Of a stretch of DNA of 64,000 nucleotides, positions 23,715-33,227 are shown piece by piece; the first letter of the stretch is position 1, and each line of letters starts with the position of its first letter. The stretch spans positions 3,038,001 through 3,102,000 of the forward strand of contig NZ_RJKL01000001.1 of assembly GCF_003751945.1 (NCBI RefSeq), given 5' to 3'. The stretch comes from Couchioplanes caeruleus. Lineage in GTDB: Bacteria > Actinomycetota > Actinomycetes > Mycobacteriales > Micromonosporaceae. Both the position numbers and the translations under genes were made by a program. The notes below the pieces were generated by a model. It did no database searches. It was not told the origin of the DNA and saw only the letters and a program-made list of their open reading frames with translations.

Positions 23715-26700
23715 TCAGCGAGAGCCCAGCAGCTCTACCAGGCGCCCCGCGATCGCCGTCGGCGTCGGGCTGTCGAAGACGAACGACTGCGGCAGCCGCA
23801 CCCCCGACGCCTGCGTCAGCCGCTGGGTGAACTCCAGCGCGGTCAACGAGTCCAGGCCGCTGTCCCACAGCTCCCGGTCCGGGTCCACCGCCTCGGCGCC
23901 CTGGTGGCCCAGAACCGCGGCCGCAATTGCCCGGACGAGCTCTCGGATCTCGGTGCCGTCGAGGGACGCCCAGTCGGCCTGCGGAGTCACTTGCGTCGCC
24001 GCCGCGACGGGACGTGCCGGAGCGAGGTGACGCAACATGGCCGAGGTCGCCGGGCCGGCCCGCCCCGCCAGCCGCAACGCCGTCACGGCGGGGTACGCCT
24101 TGTGCAGGGCCGCGTCGAACAGCGCCAGACCGCGGACCTCGGGCAGCGCCTCGAATCCCGTACGTTCCATCCGGCGCAGATCGGTGCCGGTCAGCTCGCC
24201 GGCCATCCCGCCACCGGCCCAGGGGCCCCAGGCGATGGCCGTAGCGGGCAACCCGGCCGCCCGCCGCCGGTGCGCCAGCGCGTCCAGGACCGCGTTCGCG
24301 GCAGCGTAGTTGGCCTGTCCCGCCCCACCCAACACCCCGATCACCGAGGTGAAGAGCACGAAGGCGGACAGGTCGTGGCCGGCGGTCAGCTCGTGGAGGT
24401 GGACGGCGGCGTCCACCTTGGGCCGCATGACCGCGTCGACTCGGGCCGGCGTCATGAGGGTGACGACACTGTCGCGGACGACGCCCGCGGCGTGCACCAC
24501 GCCGGTCAGCGGCAGGTCGGCCGGCACCGACCGCAGCGCCCGGGCCAGGTCGGCACGGTCGGACACGTCACACGCCACGATGGTCGCCGCGGCGCCCAGC
24601 TCGGCGGCGAGCCCGGCCGCCAGGGGCGCCTGCGGACCCTGCCGGCTCAGCAGCAGGACGTGACGCACACCGCGCCGGTGCACCAGATGCCGGGCGATCA
24701 GCGCGCCGAGCGCACCGGTGCCGCCCGTGATCACCACGGTGCCGTCACGGTCGAGCGGCCGGCCCGGGTCCGGCGTGCCCGCCGGGGCGAGCCGCGGGAG
24801 ATGTAGCCGGCCGTCGCGCACCGCGAGCTGCGGCTCCGCCGATCCCAGCGCTCGGCGCAGCCCCTCGGCGGACGCCGACGCGTCGTCGACGTCGATCAGG
24901 CGGAAGCGTCCCGGATGCTCCGCCTGGGCGCTGCGCACGACGGCCCACACCGCGGACGCGGCCGGATCGGGCACGTCCGCGCCGGGCTCCGTGGCCACCG
25001 CTCCGCGGGTCACGAAGACCAGCGTCGAGTGGTCGAACACGTCGTCCAGCCAGTGTTGGAGCAGCGCGAGGGTCCGTTCGGCACCCGCGCGCACCGCGCC
25101 GGGCAGGCTGCCGTCCGCCTCGGACGTCCCTTCACCGCCGCAGACCAGCATCAGGCCGGGGACCGTGGCCCCACGCCGCAGGTCCCTCTCGATCTCGCGC
25201 AGGGAGGCGTAGGCGTACCCGTCCTTCACCGCACCGCTGAGACCGAGGTGATCGGTGCCCAGGATCCCGCAGCTCGGCAACGGACCGTCCGTCGCGCCGT
25301 CCGTCTCGACCGGCGGCCACGCGGCGGTGAGCAGCACGTCCCGGGCAGGCGCGGCGGATTCCAGGCGGTCCGGGTCGACCGGCCGGAACAGCAGGCTCCG
25401 CACCGAGGCCACCAGGGTGCCGTCGCCGTCGGTGACATCCACCGAGACGGCATCGGGCCCCTGCGGCCGTACCTCGACCCGGAGTTTGGTGGCATTGGTG
25501 GGCCGCACCAGGACGCCGGACCAGGCGAACGGAAGGGGGACGCCGTCGCCCCGTACCGCGACGGTGAGCAGGGCCGCGTGCAGGGCCGCGTCGAGCAGCA
25601 CCGGGTGCAGGGCGAACCCGTCACCGGACACGTGCGAAGGCAGTTCGACATCGGCGTGTACCTCGTCGCCGTCGCGCCAGGCGTTGGTCAGGGCACGGAA
25701 GGAGGGACCGTACCCGAAACCGCGCTCCGTGAGCAGGCGGTAATGCTCCCCGACGTCGGCCGCGGACGCCGGCACGGTGATGCCGTCCACCGGTCGGTCG
25801 GAGACGATCCTGCGGCGCGGCTCGAGCGTCGCGCGTGCGTGCTGCCGCCAGCCCGCCGAATCGTCTCCGCTGAAGACCGTGATCTCGGTCGGGTCCGCGA
25901 CCAGTCGCAGGTCCACCGGCGCGTCCGCGGTCAGGACCAGCGGCGACTGGATGACCAGTTCCGCGATGTCCCGGTCGAGGCGGGCGGCGAGGTGGGCGGT
26001 CCACTCGACGAAGACCGCGCCCGGAACCACCACGGTTCCCGACACCGTGTGGTCGGCGAGCCAGGGTTGCGCGTCGAGGGAGAGCCGGACCGTGCCGAGC
26101 AGCGTCTCGGAGCCCGGCACCTCGAGGACCGCACCGAGCAGTGGATGGCCCGCCGGGGGCAGGACCGCCGTGCCGGCGGCGGGAACCGCACCCGACAGCC
26201 AGTACCGCTCGCGGTGGAACGGGTACGGCGGCATCTCGCTGCGCCGTCCGCGCGAGCCGCTGAGCGTACGGGACCAGTCGATGCGTGCACCCGCGCAGTA
26301 GAGCCGCGCCAGAGCGGGCACGACTCCGCGACTGATCGGCACGAGGACGGCGTCGGGGTCGCCGAGACAGCGGGCGCCCAGCGCGGTCAGCACGCCGCGC
26401 GGGCCGAGTTCCAGGAAGCGCTGCACGCCGGTGTCCACGAGATGACGGATTCCATCTCCGAAGCGCACGGCCTCCCGTACATGACGGACCCAGTACTGCG
26501 GAGTGCAGATCTCCTCCGCGGTGGCGAGCCGGCCGGTCAGGTTCGACACGATGCCGATGCGCGGCGGGTGGTACTGCAACGAGGCGGCCACCTCGGCGAA
26601 GGAATCCAGCATCGGATCCATGTGAGCCGAGTGAAAGGCATGGCTGACGCGCAGGCGATCCACCCGGCGGCCACGCTCGCGCCACTGCCGGGCGACGGCC

Positions 26701-29700
26701 AGCACCGGCTCCTCCGCACCGGAGATGACGACCGCGTCGGGCCCGTTGACCGCCGCGACGGAGACGCCCTCGGGGAGGGGCAGGATCTCCCGTTCCGCCG
26801 CGGTCAGCGCCACCATCGCGCCTCCGCGGGGCAAGGCTTGCATCAGGGAACCGCGGGCGGCGACGAGCCGGCAGGCATCCGCCAGCGACCACACGCCGGC
26901 GACGTACGCCGCCGCGAGCTCCCCGATGGAATGTCCCAGCACCGCGTCCGGCTCGAGCCCGAGGCTCTCGACGAGGCGGTATTGGGCGACCTCGAGCGCG
27001 AACAGCGAGGCCTGGGTGTAGACGGTCTCGTCGAGCAGGGCGGCGTCGGGATGCCCGGCCGGGGCGAACATGACCGCCCGCAGCGGACGGTCCAGGACGG
27101 CGTCGAGATGGGCGCACACCTCGTCGAGGGCCGCGGCGAAGACGGGGTGGGCGACGTACAGGTCGTGACCGCCTCCGGGCGTCTGGCTGCCCTGACCGCT
27201 GAAGAGGAAGGCGGTCCCGCCGGGGCGAACCCGGTCCGTGATCAGGCTGTCGTGGGTCGCGCCCCGGGCGAGGGCCTGGAGCCCGGGCCCGGGCTCACCG
27301 ATGACCACCGCCCGGAACGGCATCGAGGACCGGCTCGCCGCCAGTGCTCCGCGCAGGCCGCCGAGATCCTCCGCGGACAGCGCGGCGGTGTGAGCGAGCA
27401 ACTTCCCGGCCTGGGCGCGCAACGCCTCGGCATCGTGCGCCGAGAGTGGCATCATCGCCGGCCCGGATCCGACCGCGGTGGAGTCGCTCAGGTCCGGCGC
27501 TTCCTCGATGATCACGTGCGCGTTCGTGCCGCTGATGCCGAACGAGGAGACGCCGGCACGCCGTACCCGCTCGCCCCGCGGCCACGGGACCGGCTCGGTC
27601 AGCAGCCGCATCACCCCGGCCGACCAGTCGATCAGCGGCGTGGGTTGCTCGGCGTGCAGCGTTCGCGGCAGCGTCTCGTGCCGCATCGCCAGCAGCACCT
27701 TGATGACTCCGCCCACGCCCGCCGCCGCCTGCGTGTGTCCGACGTTGCTCTTGAGCGATCCCAGCCACAGTGGCCGGTCCCGGGGGCGGTCCGTCCCGTA
27801 CGCGTTCAGCAGCGCCTGTCCCTCGATCGGATCGCCCAGACGGGTGCCGGTGCCGTGCGCCTCGACCACGTCGACGTCCGAGGGGCGCAGGCCCGCGTCC
27901 GCCAGCGCGGCACGGACCACGCCCTCCTGCGACGGGCCGTGCGGCGCGGTGAGCCCGTTGCTCGCGCCGTCCTGGTTGACCGCGGTGCCGGCGAGCAGGC
28001 CCAGCACCGGCCGGCCGGCCGCGACGGCCCGGGACAGCGGCTCCAGGACCAGCAGGCCGACGCCCTCGCCCCAGCCCGTGCCGTCCGCGTCCGCGCCGAA
28101 GGCCCGGCAGCGGCCGTCCGCGGACAAGCCGCGCTGGCGGCTGAACTCCACGAAGATGCCCGGCTCGGACATCACTGTGACACCACCGGCGATGGCCATC
28201 GAGCAGTCGCCGTTCCTGAGGGCGCGCGCGGCCTGGTGCAGGGCGACGAGCGACGACGAACACGCCGTGTCGACGGTGATGGCCGGACCCGTCAATCCGA
28301 AGGTGTACGCCACCCGCCCGGACAACACGCTCGCCGCCGAACCGGTCAGGGCGTACCCTTCGACGGCCGCGGGGGCGTTCAGCAGACGTGGCCCGTAGCC
28401 CGCCGACATCGCTCCCACATAGACGCCGGTGTCGGTGCCGCGCAGCGTCGACGGTTCGATGCCGGCATTCTGGATCGCTTCCCAGGCGACCTCCAGCACG
28501 AGCCGCTGCTGCGGATCCATCGCGAGCGCCTCGCGCGGGCTGATCCCGAAGAAGGCGGGGTCGAACCGGTCGGCGTCGTGCAGGAAGCCACCGGACCGGA
28601 CGTACGTGCGTCCCGGCCGGGCCGGACGCGGGTCGTACAGGGCGTCGAGGTCCCATCCCCGGTTCTCCGGGAAGGCCGAGATGGCATCGCGCCCCTGGGC
28701 CAGCAACTGCCACAGCTTTTCGGGAGAGTCGGCGTCGCCCGGGAACCGGCACGCCATGGCGACGACGGCGATCGGTTCGCCGGTCCTCGTCCGCGCGGCT
28801 TCCGGGGCGACCGCCGGCGTGCTCGACACCATCAGATGGCCGGCCAGCTCCACCGGTGTCGGCCGGTCGAAGACCAGGCCGGGAGGCAGGTGCCGACCGG
28901 TGGCCTCCTGGAGACGGTCCCGCAGCTCCACCGCGGTCAGCGAGGTGAGCCCCAGGTCGGTGAAGGTGGCGGCCGGATCGAGCGAGGCGGTGCCGGGCTC
29001 CCCGAGCACGGCGGCCACCTCACGCAGCACCAGCTCGAGAAGCTCGTCGTCCGGCGCCGCGCCGGGCCGCACCGGCGCAGGGTCCGCCGCGATGTCACCG
29101 AACCAGTACCGTTCCCGCTCGAACGGGTAGCCGGGCAACGTGAGCACGCGTGGTTCATGCCCGGCGAAGACGGCGTCCCAGTCCTCCGGCGGTTCGGCGG
29201 CGTCGACATCGCGCCCTTGCGCCACCGATTCCAGGGCAGCCCGCAGGTCGTCGAGCCGCGCGGCGCTCACCACCACCGGATGCGCCAGCACCGTCCTCGT
29301 CGTGCCGAGCGAATACGCCACATCCAGCGGCGCGGCGTCCGGGTGGGCGGCGAGCCAGTCGGCGAGTCGCCCGGCGTACGCCCGCAGCGCGCCCGGGGTG
29401 CGAGCGCTGATCAGGAAAGGCCATGGACGCTGGTCGAGCCGGCGCGGCGCCGGGTCCGCCGCCCGGTGCCCGGTCACCACCACGTGGCAGTTAGTACCGC
29501 CGATGCCGAACGCGCTGACGCCCGCCGTGCCCGGCCGTCCCGACTCCGGCCAGGTCGTGTTCTCGGTGACGACGCGTAGCGAGGCCGGCACGTGCGCCGC
29601 CACAGGTCCGGCGGCGCGCTGGGCGGGAATCAGGCCGTGCCACAGGCTCAGGGCGGTCTTGACCAGACCGGTGATGCCCGCGGCCGCCTCCAGATGGCCC

Positions 29701-30737
29701 ACGGCGGGCTTGGCCGAGCCGACGAGCAGCGGATGCGACCGCTCCTCGAACGCCGCCGCCAGCGCCTGCGCCTCGACACGATCCCCCAGCTTCGTTCCGG
29801 TGCCGTGCAGTTCGACGTAGTCGACGTCGCCGGGCGCCACCCCGGCCCGGCGCTGTGCGTCGCGGATGACTTCCACCTGGGCCCGTACGCTCGGCGCCGT
29901 CACCGTCCCGGTGTGGCCGTCGTTGTTGACCGCGCTCCCCCGGATGATGCAGTAGATGCGATCCCCGTCGGCCTCCGCGCGCTCGAGTGGCTTGAGCACC
30001 AGCACCGCGCCGCCCTCGCCGCGGACGAAGCCGTCGGCCGCCGCCCCGAACGTGTGGCATGCGCCGCTGGGCGAGAGGACGCCGGCCCGGGCTGCGGCGA
30101 TCCAGCTCTCCGCCGCCAGGTTGAGCTGGACGCCACCGGCCAGGGCGAGATCGCATTCCGCCGCCCGCAACGCGGCGCACGCGAGATGAACCGAGACCAG
30201 CGAGGCGGACTGGCCGGAGTCGACCACGAGGCTGGGGCCTTGCAGGCCCAGCAGGTGGGAGACACGGTTGGCGAGAAGTGCCCGGTTGAGGCCCGCGAAG
30301 CTGTAGCCGTCCAGCAGGCCGGCGGCTCGCACCAGAGCGGCGTAGTCGTCGGCCGTGGCGCCCAGGAACACTCCGGTACGGGCACTGCCGAGTCCTCCCG
30401 GCACCATCCGGGCGTCCTCGAACGCGGCCCAGCTCAACTCCACGGCGAGGCGCTGCTGCGGGTCCGTCGCCGCCGCCTCGCGCGCCGACATCCCGAAGAA
30501 CGCGGCGTCGAAACGGTCGGCGTCGCTGAGAAAGCCGCCGGTCCGCACCGAGCGCCGTTCCTGCGGCCCCAGCACCGTGAAGTCGGCGGCACCGAACCTG
30601 CCCGCGGGGGCCGGTCCGGTGCCATCGCCACCACGGGTCAGCATCCGCCAGAAGTCGTCGGGTGTCGGCGCGGCCGGCAACCGGGCGGCCATGCCGACCA
30701 CCGCGACGGGCATGCTCTCACCGGAGTTGTTACTCAT
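23715..30737 (-). CDS. Type I polyketide synthase, KSQ-ACP-KS-AT-DH-KR-ACP (PKS1)
   Basis: 2340 residues. Loading part: KSQ ~9-425, where the active Cys is Gln176 (VVDSGQSASL) while His311 and His348 remain. There is no acyltransferase, only the post-AT linker (LPGYPFERERYW), then ACP1 (Ser599, GLTSL). Extension module: KS ~654-1080 (Cys826, His961, His1001); AT ~1175-1460 (GHSIGE with Ser1270, HAFHS at 1366-1370, predicting malonyl-CoA); DH ~1530-1720 (His1563, Asp1716); KR ~2000-2180 (Ser2131, Tyr2144, Asn2148; B-type, since the Asp of the LDD motif is kept); ACP2 (Ser2297). No ER and no thioesterase. KSQ would decarboxylate malonyl-ACP to acetyl-ACP, and the module would give crotonyl-ACP2. 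The internal AT probably charges both ACPs. Last gene of the operon, 11 bp after the hydrolase gene. Confidence 0.92.
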   Translation of the reverse strand: MSNNSGESMPVAVVGMAARLPAAPTPDDFWRMLTRGGDGTGPAPAGRFGAADFTVLGPQERRSVRTGGFLSDADRFDAAFFGMSAREAAATDPQQRLAVELSWAAFEDARMVPGGLGSARTGVFLGATADDYAALVRAAGLLDGYSFAGLNRALLANRVSHLLGLQGPSLVVDSGQSASLVSVHLACAALRAAECDLALAGGVQLNLAAESWIAAARAGVLSPSGACHTFGAAADGFVRGEGGAVLVLKPLERAEADGDRIYCIIRGSAVNNDGHTGTVTAPSVRAQVEVIRDAQRRAGVAPGDVDYVELHGTGTKLGDRVEAQALAAAFEERSHPLLVGSAKPAVGHLEAAAGITGLVKTALSLWHGLIPAQRAAGPVAAHVPASLRVVTENTTWPESGRPGTAGVSAFGIGGTNCHVVVTGHRAADPAPRRLDQRPWPFLISARTPGALRAYAGRLADWLAAHPDAAPLDVAYSLGTTRTVLAHPVVVSAARLDDLRAALESVAQGRDVDAAEPPEDWDAVFAGHEPRVLTLPGYPFERERYWFGDIAADPAPVRPGAAPDDELLELVLREVAAVLGEPGTASLDPAATFTDLGLTSLTAVELRDRLQEATGRHLPPGLVFDRPTPVELAGHLMVSSTPAVAPEAARTRTGEPIAVVAMACRFPGDADSPEKLWQLLAQGRDAISAFPENRGWDLDALYDPRPARPGRTYVRSGGFLHDADRFDPAFFGISPREALAMDPQQRLVLEVAWEAIQNAGIEPSTLRGTDTGVYVGAMSAGYGPRLLNAPAAVEGYALTGSAASVLSGRVAYTFGLTGPAITVDTACSSSLVALHQAARALRNGDCSMAIAGGVTVMSEPGIFVEFSRQRGLSADGRCRAFGADADGTGWGEGVGLLVLEPLSRAVAAGRPVLGLLAGTAVNQDGASNGLTAPHGPSQEGVVRAALADAGLRPSDVDVVEAHGTGTRLGDPIEGQALLNAYGTDRPRDRPLWLGSLKSNVGHTQAAAGVGGVIKVLLAMRHETLPRTLHAEQPTPLIDWSAGVMRLLTEPVPWPRGERVRRAGVSSFGISGTNAHVIIEEAPDLSDSTAVGSGPAMMPLSAHDAEALRAQAGKLLAHTAALSAEDLGGLRGALAASRSSMPFRAVVIGEPGPGLQALARGATHDSLITDRVRPGGTAFLFSGQGSQTPGGGHDLYVAHPVFAAALDEVCAHLDAVLDRPLRAVMFAPAGHPDAALLDETVYTQASLFALEVAQYRLVESLGLEPDAVLGHSIGELAAAYVAGVWSLADACRLVAARGSLMQALPRGGAMVALTAAEREILPLPEGVSVAAVNGPDAVVISGAEEPVLAVARQWRERGRRVDRLRVSHAFHSAHMDPMLDSFAEVAASLQYHPPRIGIVSNLTGRLATAEEICTPQYWVRHVREAVRFGDGIRHLVDTGVQRFLELGPRGVLTALGARCLGDPDAVLVPISRGVVPALARLYCAGARIDWSRTLSGSRGRRSEMPPYPFHRERYWLSGAVPAAGTAVLPPAGHPLLGAVLEVPGSETLLGTVRLSLDAQPWLADHTVSGTVVVPGAVFVEWTAHLAARLDRDIAELVIQSPLVLTADAPVDLRLVADPTEITVFSGDDSAGWRQHARATLEPRRRIVSDRPVDGITVPASAADVGEHYRLLTERGFGYGPSFRALTNAWRDGDEVHADVELPSHVSGDGFALHPVLLDAALHAALLTVAVRGDGVPLPFAWSGVLVRPTNATKLRVEVRPQGPDAVSVDVTDGDGTLVASVRSLLFRPVDPDRLESAAPARDVLLTAAWPPVETDGATDGPLPSCGILGTDHLGLSGAVKDGYAYASLREIERDLRRGATVPGLMLVCGGEGTSEADGSLPGAVRAGAERTLALLQHWLDDVFDHSTLVFVTRGAVATEPGADVPDPAASAVWAVVRSAQAEHPGRFRLIDVDDASASAEGLRRALGSAEPQLAVRDGRLHLPRLAPAGTPDPGRPLDRDGTVVITGGTGALGALIARHLVHRRGVRHVLLLSRQGPQAPLAAGLAAELGAAATIVACDVSDRADLARALRSVPADLPLTGVVHAAGVVRDSVVTLMTPARVDAVMRPKVDAAVHLHELTAGHDLSAFVLFTSVIGVLGGAGQANYAAANAVLDALAHRRRAAGLPATAIAWGPWAGGGMAGELTGTDLRRMERTGFEALPEVRGLALFDAALHKAYPAVTALRLAGRAGPATSAMLRHLAPARPVAAATQVTPQADWASLDGTEIRELVRAIAAAVLGHQGAEAVDPDRELWDSGLDSLTALEFTQRLTQASGVRLPQSFVFDSPTPTAIAGRLVELLGSR

Positions 30738-30747
30738 GATCTCCCAG

Positions 30748-31593
30748 CTACTCGTCCGTCTTGGTCAGGAACCGGCTCACCGTCTCGATGACCCCCGGGT
30801 CCCCGAGGATGCGCCGGTGGCCCAGCCCCTGCGTCAAGACCAGGTCGGCGGAGGCCGGGTACGCCTCGGCGATGCGCCGCCCGTGCAGCACCGGCACCTC
30901 CTTGTCGTCCTCGTCGTGGAGCACCATCGTCGGAATCGCGATCTGTTCCGGGCGATAGGTGGGCGAGAACCGCTCCCAGATGTCGGTCTGCGGCCGGAAG
31001 TAGATCTCGGTGCGCCGCCGCAGCTCGCGGCTGATCGCGGGCCGCAGCGCCATCTGCGTGCAGAAAGCGTCGGCCAGGTAGGCGAAGCTGCTGATGCCGC
31101 TGATCGCGACGAGCCGCTCGGGCCGCACCCCGGACCGGATCGCGTGGTACGCGCACAGCACTCCGAACGAGTGGCCCACGATCGCGCGGAACGGGCCGTA
31201 CTTCTCCTGCAGGCGCGCGATGATCGCAGCCTGGTCGACGATCGTCGCCGACACCCCGCCGGAGTCACCGTGGCCCGGGGCGTCGTACGCCAGCACCGGC
31301 AGCCCCGCCTCGTGCAGCGCCGGTACGAGTCCCGCCCAGGACGCGGCCCTCGACTGGAAGCCGTGCACCAGCAGCACCGGGCGCGGGCCGTCGCCCCACC
31401 GGTAGGTCTTCACCGCCACACCATCGTGGTCCAGATCGGACACCGTGGCCGCGTTCATCACCTGCTGCTGCGCCGGCCGGATCTCGGCCCGGCGCAGCGG
31501 CTCGATGAACAGCTTGAACGCCCGCCGCCCCGCCAGCCGGGGCGCGACGTACGAGACGGCGTTCAACCGGCTGCTGAGTGACGAAACTGCCAT
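30748..31593 (-). CDS. Alpha/beta hydrolase of the isonitrile polyketide cluster
   Basis: 281 residues. Nucleophile elbow GHSFG, oxyanion strand LLVHGFQSRAASW, and a late acid/His pair (HDEDDKEVPV, then LTQGLGHRRIL) give a full Ser-His-Asp set. Start ATG 31593 with GGGAGA upstream; the frame upstream of it lies over the ligand gene. No signal peptide. The serine nucleophile rules out a classical epoxide hydrolase, which uses Asp. It likely acts as an editing or product-releasing thioesterase/lipase, since neither PKS has a terminal TE domain. Downstream gene PKS1 starts 11 bp after it; upstream is the acyl ligase. Confidence 0.8.
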   Translation of the reverse strand: MAVSSLSSRLNAVSYVAPRLAGRRAFKLFIEPLRRAEIRPAQQQVMNAATVSDLDHDGVAVKTYRWGDGPRPVLLVHGFQSRAASWAGLVPALHEAGLPVLAYDAPGHGDSGGVSATIVDQAAIIARLQEKYGPFRAIVGHSFGVLCAYHAIRSGVRPERLVAISGISSFAYLADAFCTQMALRPAISRELRRRTEIYFRPQTDIWERFSPTYRPEQIAIPTMVLHDEDDKEVPVLHGRRIAEAYPASADLVLTQGLGHRRILGDPGVIETVSRFLTKTDE

Positions 31594-31619
31594 GGTTCTC
31601 TCCCAACTCGACTGTCCGA

Positions 31620-33227
31620 TCAGTTGACCTGTCGGACCCTTCCGGCCCAGAACCGATCGCGCAAGCTGCGTCGCAGAATCTTGCCGCTGGGATTGCGGGG
31701 AAGCGAGCCGATGACGTCGTAGGACGTGGGCACCTTGAAGTCGGCGATCTCGCCACGCAGGAAGAGCATGAGCTCTCGCGGGGTCGCCGTACGCCCGGGG
31801 CGGAAGACCACGAACGCGTGTACCGCCTCGCCCCACCGCTCGTGCGGAATGCCGACCACCGCGGCCTCGGCCACCGCCGGATGCTTGGCGAGCGCGCTCT
31901 CGACCTCTGCGGGGTATACGTTTTCACCAGCCACGATCACGGTGTCCTTGATCCGGTCACTGACGAAGACGAAGCCGTCCTCGTCGAGGTGCCCGGCGTC
32001 ACCGGTGTGCACCCACCCGTCCACGAGCGTCTCGGCGGTCGCCTCGGGAAGCGCCCAGTACTCCAGCATCGCCGCCGGAGAGCGCAGGCAGATCTCGCCG
32101 ATCTCGCCGGGCGGCAGGATCCGGCCGACCGAGTCGATGACCTTGACCTCGATCCCCGGGTACGGGCGCCCGGCGGCCCTCAGCCGGGGACTGCCGGCCA
32201 CGTGCTCCGCGGGAGGCAGGCACACCGCCGTGTTGCCGGTCTCGGTCAGCCCGTAGATCTGGGCGAACTCGCAGCCGATCTCGTCGAGGCACTGCTTCAG
32301 CAGGGTCTCCGAGATGGGCGATCCGCCGTACACCACCTTGCGGAGGCTGGCGAAGTGCGCGCTGGTGGCCCGCGGCTCGGCGAGCATCATCTGCAGCATC
32401 GCCGGCACCACGCAGGCGATGGTCACACCGGCATCGCGGATGAGGTCCACCGCCGAGGAGCTGACGAACATCCGCATCGACACGATGGTGACGCCCGCGT
32501 TGAAGCCCTGTGCCGCCCACCAGATGCCGCCGACGTGGAAGCCCGGGATGCCGATGAGGCTCACGTCGCCGGGGCGCAGGTCGATCCAGTCGAGGCCCTT
32601 GGACTCCATCGCGTCGCGGACCGCGAAGAAGCTGCGCTGCGCCAGCACCACGCCCTTGGGCAGCCCGGTGGTGCCGCTGGTGTACAGCTGGGCGACCGGG
32701 TCGTCCCACGCGCCGCCCTCGTCGATGTCCGCGTCCGGGAACGCGCGCTGCCAGTCGGGCAGGCCGGTGCCGGGCCCGGCGGGCCCGTCGAGCCGGACGA
32801 TGACGGGCGCCTCGGTCAGCTCGGCGACGACCTGCTGGGCCGCCGGGAGGAACTCGTCCTCGACGAACAGCACCGCCGTGCCGGAGTCGCCGAGGATGTG
32901 CCGAACCTCGCCCGCGGCGAGCCGCCAGTTGATCGGCACCAGCACCGCGCCGGCCTTGGCGGCACCGAAGAGGACGTCGTAGTAGTGCTCCGACTCCTTG
33001 GCCAGGAACGCCACCCGGGCGCCGGGAGCCAGGCCCAGGGCTTGCAGGCCGTGTGCCGTCCGGTTGCTGCGCCGGTGCAGCTCGGCGTAGGTGACGCTCC
33101 GGTCCTCGCACAGCACCGCCGGATGGTCGGGACGCTCCGCGGCGTGGAAGGCGATCGTCTGCTGCAACGTACGCAGCTTCGGGTAGTACAACGACACCTG
33201 GCGAACTCCTTGCGAAGGGCTGGTCAT
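31620..33227 (-). CDS. Acyl-ACP/CoA ligase (ScoC/FadD10-like, AMP-forming)
   Basis: 535 residues with the complete ANL superfamily pattern: P-loop YTSGTTGLPKGVVL, IYGLTETGN, WVHTGDAGHLDEDGFVFV, hinge SDRIKD, and the C-terminal catalytic lysine in NPSGKILRRS. The ATG at 33227 overlaps the stop of the ketosynthase gene (ATGA), so the start is well fixed. It adenylates a carboxylic acid and passes it to a thiol. In Sco and Rv0097-Rv0101 loci the equivalent ligase (ScoC, FadD10) charges the free ACP with a fatty acid. Here the expected substrate is the 3-isocyano acid released by the FcoT and ScoE reactions, or a fatty acid starter; the sequence does not decide. Confidence 0.85.
   Translation of the reverse strand: MTSPSQGVRQVSLYYPKLRTLQQTIAFHAAERPDHPAVLCEDRSVTYAELHRRSNRTAHGLQALGLAPGARVAFLAKESEHYYDVLFGAAKAGAVLVPINWRLAAGEVRHILGDSGTAVLFVEDEFLPAAQQVVAELTEAPVIVRLDGPAGPGTGLPDWQRAFPDADIDEGGAWDDPVAQLYTSGTTGLPKGVVLAQRSFFAVRDAMESKGLDWIDLRPGDVSLIGIPGFHVGGIWWAAQGFNAGVTIVSMRMFVSSSAVDLIRDAGVTIACVVPAMLQMMLAEPRATSAHFASLRKVVYGGSPISETLLKQCLDEIGCEFAQIYGLTETGNTAVCLPPAEHVAGSPRLRAAGRPYPGIEVKVIDSVGRILPPGEIGEICLRSPAAMLEYWALPEATAETLVDGWVHTGDAGHLDEDGFVFVSDRIKDTVIVAGENVYPAEVESALAKHPAVAEAAVVGIPHERWGEAVHAFVVFRPGRTATPRELMLFLRGEIADFKVPTSYDVIGSLPRNPSGKILRRSLRDRFWAGRVRQVN

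Noticed and set aside
24915-29579. Plus-strand open frame of over 1500 codons
   Set aside because: It is antisense to PKS1, whose complete domain series is unmistakable. Long antisense frames are normal at this GC content, and its composition is arginine/glycine-rich with no domain.
30748-31593. Epoxide hydrolase assignment
   Set aside because: The nucleophile is Ser (GHSFG), not Asp, so a serine hydrolase/thioesterase is more likely.
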